This document shows, piece by piece, positions 9,133-16,148 of a DNA stretch of 64,000 nt. The DNA is from Leifsonia sp. EB41 (GTDB lineage Bacteria > Actinomycetota > Actinomycetes > Actinomycetales > Microbacteriaceae): contig NZ_JBGCCJ010000001.1 in assembly GCF_041262565.1 (NCBI RefSeq), forward strand, positions 1,054,001 to 1,118,000, read 5' to 3'. The position numbers and the translations under genes were made by a program. Each line of letters begins with the position of its first letter. Within the stretch, counting starts at the first letter, position 1. The notes beneath the pieces were generated by a model. The model worked only from the letters and a program-made list of their open reading frames with translations, was not told where the DNA came from and ran no database searches.

Positions 9133-10242
9133 ATGTCCCTGTCCCCACGCGCCGTCATCTACTGCGAAGGCCTGTTCGGCGAGCCCGACGGCAAGACCGC
9201 GAACGGTCTGGTGCGCTCGTCGGAGAGCTACGAGATCGTCGCCGTCATCGACAGCACCCGGGCCGGCCAGGACGCCGGCGCGCTGCTCGACGGGGTCGCC
9301 AACGCCGTCCCCGTGCTCGCGGATCTGGCCGAGGTGGTCGGCCACCTCCCCGCGGCGCCGGACGTGCTGATCGTCGGGATGGCTCCGGCCAGCGGCATGC
9401 TCTCCCCCGCCGACCGGCTCGTCCTGCTCGACGGCATCGCCCGCGGCCTCCACCTCGTCAACGGCCTGCACGAGTTCCTCGGCGATGACCCGGAGTTCGC
9501 CGCCGCCGCGCTGATCGCCGGTGTCACCATCACGGATGTGCGCCGCCCGAAGCCCACGAAGGACCTCCGGCTCTTCTCCGGCAGGATCACCGAGGTCACC
9601 TGCCCGCGGATCGCGGTGCTCGGCACCGACGGCGCGATCGGCAAGCGCACCACGACCACCCTCCTGGTGCAGGCGCTCAACGCGCGCGGGATCCGAGCCG
9701 TGATGGTCGGCACGGGCCAGACGGCGCTGATCCAGGGCGCCCGCTATGGCGTGGCGCTGGATGCGACCGTGCCGCAGTTCTGCTCGGGGGAGGTCGAGGG
9801 CCAGGTGCTCGACGCGTTCGAGAACGAGAGCCCGGACGTCATCGTGGTCGAAGGGCAGGGCGCGTTGAGCCATCCCGCCTACCTGACCTCGGCCTACATC
9901 CTGCGCGGCAGCCGACCGGAGGCCGTCATCGTGCAGCACGCCCCCGCGCGTGCGGTCCTGGACGACTACCCCGCGATCGCGATGCCGACGGTCGCGAGCG
10001 AGATCGCCCTGATCGAGGCGTTCGCCGAGACCAGGGTCATCGGCGTGACGGTCAACCACGAGCACCTGTCCGATAGCCAGCTCGGCGAGGCGATCGATGA
10101 GCTCGAACTGGAGCTCGGCATCCCGGCCACCGATCCGCTGACCAGGAGCCTGGACGAACTCGTCGGGATGGTGCTGCTCGCGTTCCCCGCTCTGGCGGCC
10201 ATCGCGGTTCCGCTCGCCGCCCCGCTCGCGGCCGCGAGCTGA
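9133..10242 (+). CDS. DUF1611 / DgcN-like protein
   Basis: A 369-residue member of the DUF1611 family. A Rossmann-like N-terminal domain (about residues 1-140) precedes a P-loop domain with a Walker-A-like GTDGAIGKRT (about 164-173) and DVIVVEGQGALSHPAY. DgcN proteins of this family have been described as N-acetyltransferases working with the epimerase DgcA in D-glutamate breakdown, but no epimerase gene is adjacent here. The C-terminal 20 residues are an Ala/Leu/Pro run (LAAIAVPLAAPLAAAS) that looks like an extension. The ATG at 9133 is fixed by AGAGGAG five bases upstream, which lies inside a hairpin. It converges on the ammonia-lyase homologue. Confidence 0.8.
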   Translation: MSLSPRAVIYCEGLFGEPDGKTANGLVRSSESYEIVAVIDSTRAGQDAGALLDGVANAVPVLADLAEVVGHLPAAPDVLIVGMAPASGMLSPADRLVLLDGIARGLHLVNGLHEFLGDDPEFAAAALIAGVTITDVRRPKPTKDLRLFSGRITEVTCPRIAVLGTDGAIGKRTTTTLLVQALNARGIRAVMVGTGQTALIQGARYGVALDATVPQFCSGEVEGQVLDAFENESPDVIVVEGQGALSHPAYLTSAYILRGSRPEAVIVQHAPARAVLDDYPAIAMPTVASEIALIEAFAETRVIGVTVNHEHLSDSQLGEAIDELELELGIPATDPLTRSLDELVGMVLLAFPALAAIAVPLAAPLAAAS

Positions 10243-10249
10243 CCCGGGC

Positions 10250-11746
10250 TCAGGCGCGTTCGGCGCTGCTCGCGAGGCCGAGCAGACCCTCCGTCGCGCG
10301 CACGAGGTCGTCGGCTGCGCGTCCGTCCAGGCTCGCGGCCAGCGCCGCCGCGAGCCGGCCCGTCCCGGCGCCGGACGGAGCGGCGTCGAGGACGCCGAGC
10401 AGGTCGGCGGCGTGCAGCGCCTCGATCGCGACGACCTCCGCGGTCCGCGCGAGCGAGCGCCGCAGGAGCCGCAGGGCCAGGGGCGCGTAGGTCGCGTGAT
10501 CCTCCACGCCCGACAGCGTGGAGCTGCCGAGCGTCGCCGGGGCCGCGAGCTGGCGCACCTCGGCGACCGCGTCGGCGGCCGCATAGAGGAGGAGGCCGGG
10601 GATGCGGGTGCGGCCCTCCCGGCGAGCGGGGGCGAGCGCCGACGAGAGGGCGGCCGTGCGACGCTCCGAGGCCTCGGCCGCGTGGGCCAGCGCCAAGCGC
10701 AGGTTCTCCAGCGCGAGCGACAGCGGGAGCGCCTGGAAGTTTCCGCCGGAGATCAGGCGGCCGCTCGGGAGGTCGACCACCGGGTTCTCCGAGCGCGCGG
10801 CGAGCTCCGCCTCCAGCTCTGCGCGGAGCCGGGCGATCGACTCACGGAGGGCGCCGTGGAGCTGCGGCGCGGTCCGGAAGGAGAGCGGGTCCTGGACGCT
10901 GACCGTGCGATCCGTCGCCTCCACAGCGCTGCCGGCCAGAGCCACACGGATCGCGTGGGCGGACGCGCGCTGACCCTCGCCTCCGCGCGCGTCGGCCACG
11001 GCCTCGGCGTACGGGCTGAGGTTGCCCGCGGGTCCGTGGGCGGCGACAGCCTCCAGCGACAGGGCGACGACCAGGTCGGCCGCCTCGGCGAGCTGCCGGG
11101 CGGCGACGGCGGCGAGCGAGCCGACGCCCACGCTCAGCGCGTTGGCGCTCAGGGCGGCCAGCGCTTCGTGCGGCGCGAGCTCGATGGGCTGGAGGCCGGC
11201 GTCGGCGAGGGCGGCCTCGGCCGGCACTGCTTCCCCGTCGCGCAGCACAGTGCCGGTGCCGATGACCACGGCGGCGACCTCCGCCAATGCGGTCAGGTCC
11301 GCCGCCCCCACCGAGCCGCGCGAGGGGATGCGCGGCGTCACGCCCGCGTTGAGCAGTGCCGCGTACGCATCGGCGAGCTCGGGCCGAACGCCCGCTCCCC
11401 CGCGCGTGAAGCCGGCGAGCCGCGCGGCGACCACCGCGCGCGCCTCCGTCTCGGTGAGCGGCTCGCCGACGCCGCCGCGGTGGTTCGCGATGGTGCGGCG
11501 CTGGAAGGCGGCGAACTCGTCGGCCTCCACCGCGTCGTCGCGGCCGGCGCCGAGCCGGCGGTTCAGTCCGTAGACCGGCTCGCCCGACTCGATCGCACGG
11601 TCGACCACGGCACGGGAGGCCGCGAGCGTCGCCCGCGCGTCGGCGTCGAGTTCGACCGGTGCGCCCTCGGCGACCGCCACGATGTCGGAGACGGTCGGAG
11701 GCTGCGCGCCGAGCCGGACGGTCCGCATCTCAACAGCGCTGGCCAT
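10250..11746 (-). CDS. Aromatic amino-acid/histidine ammonia-lyase homologue lacking the MIO tripeptide
   Basis: A 498-residue member of the HAL/PAL superfamily. Conserved active-site segments are VYGLNRRLGAG (VYGxN), the dyad region QDPLSFRTAPQLHG, SENPVVDLPSGR, GGNFQA and GVEDHATYAPLA. The segment that normally reads GSVGASGDLAPL, whose Ala-Ser-Gly cyclises to the MIO electrophile, reads GSVGAADLTAL here (residues 144-154). The protein is one residue shorter at this point and lacks Ser and Gly. MIO-dependent deamination is therefore unlikely. The gene starts one base after the stop of the LLM monooxygenase and is the last of a three-gene unit with a cysteine-synthase-like enzyme. It may be a lyase of different chemistry or a non-catalytic homologue. 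Confidence 0.85.
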   Translation of the reverse strand: MASAVEMRTVRLGAQPPTVSDIVAVAEGAPVELDADARATLAASRAVVDRAIESGEPVYGLNRRLGAGRDDAVEADEFAAFQRRTIANHRGGVGEPLTETEARAVVAARLAGFTRGGAGVRPELADAYAALLNAGVTPRIPSRGSVGAADLTALAEVAAVVIGTGTVLRDGEAVPAEAALADAGLQPIELAPHEALAALSANALSVGVGSLAAVAARQLAEAADLVVALSLEAVAAHGPAGNLSPYAEAVADARGGEGQRASAHAIRVALAGSAVEATDRTVSVQDPLSFRTAPQLHGALRESIARLRAELEAELAARSENPVVDLPSGRLISGGNFQALPLSLALENLRLALAHAAEASERRTAALSSALAPARREGRTRIPGLLLYAAADAVAEVRQLAAPATLGSSTLSGVEDHATYAPLALRLLRRSLARTAEVVAIEALHAADLLGVLDAAPSGAGTGRLAAALAASLDGRAADDLVRATEGLLGLASSAERA

Positions 11747-11747
11747 C

Positions 11748-13049
11748 TCAGAAATCGGCCAGGTTCTGCCGCAGGCCCGCGTCGCCGAGCTCGGTGCGCA
11801 GCAGGCCGCGCCGCCGCAGGGCGGGCACCAGCGGGTCGAGCGTGCGGTGCACGTTGGCCGGGTGTACCTGGCCGGTGAAGAGGAACCCGTCTCCGCCGAC
11901 GGCCTCCCCCAGCTCGCCCAGGTGGTCGGCCACCTCGTCGGCCGTGCCGATGATCGCCAGGCCGTCCTTCTTCGCACGGGTCTGCAGGATCTCGCGGAGG
12001 GTGGAGCCCGCCGGAGCCGACGAGACGAAGTTGTCGAGGGTGCCGCGGTTGCTGTTGGTGGTGACGTCCGGCAGCGGGGCGTCGAGGTCGAAGGTCTTGA
12101 AGTCGACGCCGGTCAGGTAGCTGATCGACTGGAGCTGCTCGTCGATCGCGGCCTGCGTCAGCTCGGCGCGCGCGGCGCGGACGCTGGCGGTCTCCTCGGC
12201 GTTCGCAGTCAGGATCGGCTGCACGACGAACAGCACCTTCACCGCGTCGGCCGGGCGGCCGTGCTGCTCGGCGACCTCCCGGATGCTGTCGCGGTACTCC
12301 CGCATCCGCTCGGCGGTGGAGGCCAGCGCCAGCACCACGTCCGAGTTCTTGCCGGCGAAGTCGCGGCCGCGGCCGGACGCTCCCGCCTGCACCATGACCG
12401 GGTCCTCCGCCGCGGGTGCGGTGTTGAGCGGCCCGCGGACGCGGAAGAAGCGGCCCTCGTGGTCGATGGTGTGGACCTTGCGGAAGTCGGCGAAGACGCC
12501 GCCCGCGACGTCCTCGACGATCGCGTCAGGCTCCCAGCTCCGCCAGAGCTTGCGGACGACCTCCACCCACTCGTCGGCGCGGTCGTAGCGGAGGTCGTGC
12601 TCCACCTGCTTGTCGAGGCCGTAGTTCTGGGCCGCCAGGTCGGAGCCGCTGGTCACCACGTTGAAGCCGAGCCGGCCGCCCGCGAAGTGCTGGAGGGTGC
12701 TCAGCAGGCGCGCGGCGGTGAACGGCTCGTAGAAGCTCGCGCTCAGCGTGGGCACGATGCCGAGCCGGGAGGTCGCCCCGAGCAGGTACGGCACGAGCGG
12801 CAGCGGGTCGTGCTTCGGGACGAAGCGCGCGGCAGCGAGGTTCACTTCGGCGGAGCCGCCGTAGGTGTCGGGCACGGCCACGCCGTCCTCGATGATGAAG
12901 AGGTCGAAGCCGGCGCCCTCGAAGGCGCGCGCGGCATCCTGGTAGACCGGCGGCTGCTTCCAGTCGTAACCGACGCCGTAACTCGGGTCGCCCCAGCCCT
13001 GGACGCCGAAGCCCGCGCCGAGGAACCAGCCGAAGTGGAGGAGTGCCAT
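11748..13049 (-). CDS. LLM class flavin-dependent monooxygenase (NtaA/SnaA/DszA type)
   Basis: A 433-residue FMN-dependent monooxygenase. The luciferase-like core includes LLGATSRLGIVPTLSASFY, RLGFNVVTSGSDLAAQNYG, RYDRADEWVEVVRKLWRSWE and PVMVQAGASGRGRDFAGKN, which mark the nitrilotriacetate/dibenzothiophene-sulfone subgroup. These enzymes use FMNH2 from a partner reductase to oxidise C-N or C-S bonds. No reductase gene is visible nearby. It lies 44 bp after the cysteine-synthase-like gene and 1 bp before the lyase homologue. In Bacillus, an LLM enzyme, a GNAT and an amino-acid ABC importer together degrade S-succinocysteine, and a similar set surrounds this gene. The substrate is inferred only by that analogy. 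Confidence 0.92.
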   Translation of the reverse strand: MALLHFGWFLGAGFGVQGWGDPSYGVGYDWKQPPVYQDAARAFEGAGFDLFIIEDGVAVPDTYGGSAEVNLAAARFVPKHDPLPLVPYLLGATSRLGIVPTLSASFYEPFTAARLLSTLQHFAGGRLGFNVVTSGSDLAAQNYGLDKQVEHDLRYDRADEWVEVVRKLWRSWEPDAIVEDVAGGVFADFRKVHTIDHEGRFFRVRGPLNTAPAAEDPVMVQAGASGRGRDFAGKNSDVVLALASTAERMREYRDSIREVAEQHGRPADAVKVLFVVQPILTANAEETASVRAARAELTQAAIDEQLQSISYLTGVDFKTFDLDAPLPDVTTNSNRGTLDNFVSSAPAGSTLREILQTRAKKDGLAIIGTADEVADHLGELGEAVGGDGFLFTGQVHPANVHRTLDPLVPALRRRGLLRTELGDAGLRQNLADF

Positions 13050-13093
13050 GCGTTCCTTGCTGTGAGTAGTGCTGTCTGGTGGTCAGTGCTGTG

Positions 13094-14116
13094 TCAGTCG
13101 ACGCCGACGCCCGCGGCGCTCAGCCAGTCCGCGTCGTACGCCTTGGTCAGGTAGTTGGTGCCGCCGTCCGGGGCGATGGCCACGATGACCGACCCGGGCC
13201 GCGCCTCCCGCGCCACCCGCAGGGCCGCCGCGACGGCGAGCGCCGACGACGGTCCGAGCAGCAGCGCCTCCTCGGCGGCGAGCCGGCGGAGCGTGCGGTA
13301 GACCACCCCATCCTCGACCGTGTGCACTTCGTCCACCACCCCCGGGTCGAAGGTCTGCGGCCAGAACTCGCGCGGCCACGCGGTTCCGACGCCGTCGACC
13401 AGGATGCGGCCGGCCGCTCCCCCGTCGTAGGTCGAGCCCGCCGGGTTGGCGCCGTGCACCTCGACGGCGCCGCCGCTGACCTCCTTGAGGTAGCGGCCGG
13501 TGCCGCTCACGGTGCCGCCGGTGCCGATGGCGGCCACGAAGTGCGTGACCCGGCCCGCGGTCTGCCGCCAGATCTCCGGCCCGGTGCCGCGGTAGTGCGC
13601 CTCGGGGTTGGCGGTGTTCGCGAACTGGGCCGGACGCCAGGCGCCGGGGGTCTCGGCGGCGATCCGGTCGGCGACCGCGCGTGGGTTGGCCGGGTCGTCG
13701 GGGCCGGCCTCCCAGTCGGCCTCCAGCAGGCGGGCGCCGTAGGCCGCGAGGACCTTACGCTTCTCGTCCGAGATGTCGGAAGCGTGGACGATGACGACGG
13801 GATGGCCGGTGAGCCGGCCGATCAGTGCCAGGCCGATCCCGGTGTTGCCGCTGGTCGCCTCCACGATCGTGCCGCCCGGGGCGAGCACGCCGGCCGCCTC
13901 CGCGGTGCGGATCATGTTGAGCGCGATGCGGTCCTTGGAGGAGCCGCCGGGGTTGCGGCCCTCCAGCTTGACCAGGACCCGCACGTCGAGCCCGGACGGC
14001 AGCGCGTGCAGCTCGACGATCGGGGTGTTGCCGATGAGCGCTGCCGCCGAGTCGCACACCTCGCCCAGCGGGAGGTTCCCGGGGGCGGAGGAGGGGATCA
14101 GATCGAGCGCGGTCAT
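13094..14116 (-). CDS. PLP-dependent cysteine synthase family protein
   Basis: A 340-residue fold-type II PLP enzyme related to O-acetylserine sulfhydrylase and cystathionine beta-synthase. The PLP lysine is in GRNPGGSSKDRIALNM, the substrate loop is EATSGNTGIGLAL, and the phosphate cup is AIGTGGTVSGTGRYL. The end IAPDGGTNYLTKAYDADW matches the CBS-like subgroup. The first strand motif IGNTPIVEL is present. It would form or use cysteine or a related thio-amino acid by beta-replacement. As first gene of the unit with the LLM monooxygenase and lyase homologue, it supports a sulfur amino-acid theme. The ATG at 14116 is the only sensible start. Confidence 0.92.
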   Translation of the reverse strand: MTALDLIPSSAPGNLPLGEVCDSAAALIGNTPIVELHALPSGLDVRVLVKLEGRNPGGSSKDRIALNMIRTAEAAGVLAPGGTIVEATSGNTGIGLALIGRLTGHPVVIVHASDISDEKRKVLAAYGARLLEADWEAGPDDPANPRAVADRIAAETPGAWRPAQFANTANPEAHYRGTGPEIWRQTAGRVTHFVAAIGTGGTVSGTGRYLKEVSGGAVEVHGANPAGSTYDGGAAGRILVDGVGTAWPREFWPQTFDPGVVDEVHTVEDGVVYRTLRRLAAEEALLLGPSSALAVAAALRVAREARPGSVIVAIAPDGGTNYLTKAYDADWLSAAGVGVD

Positions 14117-14167
14117 GGAGGAACGATAGGCCCGTGCGCTGGGAAGCGCACGGGCTGTTTCGACGTA

Positions 14168-15046
14168 TTACGCGGCGCCCACCGCGACCGGCCGCGCGGG
14201 GTCGTTGGACCACGCGGAGAACGAGCCGGGATACAGCGCAGGCACCGGCAGGCCGGCGGCCTCCATCGCGAGCGCGGCGTGCGCAGCGGTGACGCCGGAG
14301 CCGCAGTAGACGCCCGTGGGAGTGTCGGAGGTGACGCCGAGCGCGGCGAACCGGGCGGCGAGCTGTTCGGGGCTCAGCATCCGGCCGTCCGGCGCGATGG
14401 TGTCGGCGGTCGGAGCGCTCACGGCGCCGGGGATGTGCCCTGCCCGTGGATCGATCGGCTCGACCTCGCCGCGGAACCGCTCGCCGGCGCGCGCGTCGAG
14501 CAGCACACCGCTGGCGGCGAGTGCGGCGGCGGCGTCCGCGTCGAGCGTCGGTAGCGACCCGTAGGCGAGCGTCACCGACCCGGGGACCATTACGGAACTG
14601 CTCGTGTCGAGACCGCCGCCGAACGCGACCCACGCGGCCAGCCCGCCGTCGAGCAGGCGGACGTCCTCGAACCCGGCGTAGCGCAGCAGCCACCAGAGCC
14701 GGGCGGCCGAGGTGCCGGAGACGTCGTCGTAGACGACGACGCTGTCCCCGTCGTTCACGCCCCAGCGGCGCGCGGACGCCTGGAACGCGTCGATGTCCGG
14801 CAGTGGATGCCGGCCGTCTGTCGGCACGCCGTGTCCGGCCAGCTCGGTGTCCAGGTCGACGTATACCGCTCCGGGAATGTGCCCCGTCGCGAACTCCTCG
14901 GCGCCGGGAGGGCCACCGAGCTTCCAGCGCACATCCAGTACGCGCACCGTCGACCGCCGCCGGCCGGCGCCGCTCCACAGGGACTCGGTCCCGAGAGCGA
15001 CATCCAGCGCGGCGGCGGTGATCAGCGGAGAGTTCCGCACCGTCAT
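14168..15046 (-). CDS. Thiosulfate/3-mercaptopyruvate sulfurtransferase (tandem rhodanese)
   Basis: A 292-residue protein with two rhodanese domains. The N-terminal one (about 1-145) is inactive, with SGTSAARLWW at the loop position. The C-terminal one (about 160-290) carries the catalytic loop CGSGVTA with Cys248. The CG[ST]GVT loop is more typical of 3-mercaptopyruvate sulfurtransferases, whereas CRxGx[RT] is the thiosulfate type. It starts one base after the nrdB stop, so it can be cotranscribed with ribonucleotide reductase, and it ends 52 bp before the cysteine-synthase-like gene on the same strand. Transcription may therefore run from nrdA into the sulfur genes. Confidence 0.92.
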   Translation of the reverse strand: MTVRNSPLITAAALDVALGTESLWSGAGRRRSTVRVLDVRWKLGGPPGAEEFATGHIPGAVYVDLDTELAGHGVPTDGRHPLPDIDAFQASARRWGVNDGDSVVVYDDVSGTSAARLWWLLRYAGFEDVRLLDGGLAAWVAFGGGLDTSSSVMVPGSVTLAYGSLPTLDADAAAALAASGVLLDARAGERFRGEVEPIDPRAGHIPGAVSAPTADTIAPDGRMLSPEQLAARFAALGVTSDTPTGVYCGSGVTAAHAALAMEAAGLPVPALYPGSFSAWSNDPARPVAVGAA

Positions 15047-15047
15047 C

Positions 15048-16037
15048 TCAGTGACCGCTCGACGCCTTCGCGTTCGACTCGTACGAGGTGTTGGTCGACT
15101 CGAAGAAGTTGACCAGCTCGAGCGTGTCGTTGGCGGTCGCCATCCACTTCGCCGGGTTGGAGACCTTGTACTCGGCCTCGAAGCCGAGCTCCTCCAGGCG
15201 GCGGTCGGCCAGGTAGCGGACGTACTGGTTGATGTAGTTGGCGTTCAGACCCAGGATGCCGCCGGGCAGGAGGTCGCGGTTGTACTGCTCCTCCATCTCC
15301 ACGGCGTCCAGGATCATCTGGCGGATCTCGTTCGCGAACTCCGGCGTCTGCAGGTCGGGGTTCTCCTCCAGCACCGTCAGGATGAGGTTGATGCCGAACT
15401 TGAGGTGCAGCGACTCGTCGCGCACCACCCAGTCGATCAGCGAGCCGAAGTTGCGCAGCAGGTTGCGCTGGCGGAACGACAGCGCCACCATGAAGCCCGA
15501 GTAGAACCAGATGCCCTCGAGGATCACGTTGTAGGCCACGAGGTTGCGGATGAAGTCCTGCTTGCCCTCGGTGGTCGTGATGTCGAGCGTCTGCTCGGTC
15601 ATCCGCTTGATGAAGCCGACCTCGAACTCCTCCTTTCGCGCCATCGACGGGATGTCGACGTGCGAGTTGTAGGCCTGCTCGCGGTCGATCGGGAACGTCT
15701 CCAGGACGTACTCGAACGACATGCAGTGGTTGGCCTCCTCCCACATCTGCTTCGCGAGGTAGAGGTGCGCCTCGGCCGCGTTGATGTAGGGGTAGACGCC
15801 GAAGGCCAGCGCCTTGTTCACCAGGAGCTCGTTCGGGTTGAAGTAGCTCATCAGGAAGGTGACCGCGTGACGCTCTTCGTCGGTCATCCGCTTGAAGTCC
15901 GCGATGTCCTCACCGAGCTGGATCTCGTTGGGGAACCAGGTGTTCGCGACGGCCTGGTCGTAGAGGTCCATCGCCCACTTGTACTTCACCGGCTTGAGGA
16001 GGAGGCCCTCCTCGATTCCCGTTCCCAGGATGCCCAT
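15048..16037 (-). CDS. nrdB: Ribonucleotide reductase R2 subunit, class Ic signature
   Basis: A 329-residue ferritin-like radical-generating subunit. Metal ligands can be read as Glu70, Glu101, His104, Glu174, Glu208 and His211. The residue four after His104, where standard class Ia/Ib enzymes have the radical tyrosine, is Phe108 (HCMSF). The first ligand is Glu rather than Asp. Both features, and every ligand spacing (31, 3, 73, 34, 3), match my recollection of the Chlamydia trachomatis class Ic enzyme, which uses a Mn/Fe cofactor in place of a tyrosyl radical. C-terminal Tyr319 (NTSYESNAKASSGH) may be part of the electron path to NrdA. The gene lies 33 bp after the tail ORF with a good AGAGAAGAG ribosome site. 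Confidence 0.95.
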   Translation of the reverse strand: MGILGTGIEEGLLLKPVKYKWAMDLYDQAVANTWFPNEIQLGEDIADFKRMTDEERHAVTFLMSYFNPNELLVNKALAFGVYPYINAAEAHLYLAKQMWEEANHCMSFEYVLETFPIDREQAYNSHVDIPSMARKEEFEVGFIKRMTEQTLDITTTEGKQDFIRNLVAYNVILEGIWFYSGFMVALSFRQRNLLRNFGSLIDWVVRDESLHLKFGINLILTVLEENPDLQTPEFANEIRQMILDAVEMEEQYNRDLLPGGILGLNANYINQYVRYLADRRLEELGFEAEYKVSNPAKWMATANDTLELVNFFESTNTSYESNAKASSGH

Positions 16038-16070
16038 CTTCGTCTCTTCTCTATCTGTCTCGCGGTGGGC

Positions 16071-16148
16071 TTACTGGCAGGACTCGCACTGCAGGTCGTC
16101 CATCGGGTCGACCGGCACGTAGTACTCCTCGATCTTGGTGCTGTTCAT
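16071..16148 (-). CDS. 25-residue ORF encoding the redox-active NrdA C-terminal tail
   Basis: A 26-codon ORF between nrdA and nrdB. Its ATG (16148-16146) overlaps the nrdA stop codon as TAATG, and it ends DPMDDLQCESCQ before TAA. A Cys pair at the extreme C-terminus is the part of class I NrdA proteins that re-reduces the active-site disulfide (Cys754/Cys759 in E. coli). The 828-residue NrdA encoded just upstream has no cysteine after residue 456, so this peptide appears to be its missing tail. No slippery heptamer is present at the junction, and the -1 frame has a TGA (16158-16156) a few bases upstream. Termination-reinitiation is more likely than frameshifting. A one-base assembly error is the alternative. 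Confidence 0.7.
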   Translation of the reverse strand: MNSTKIEEYYVPVDPMDDLQCESCQ

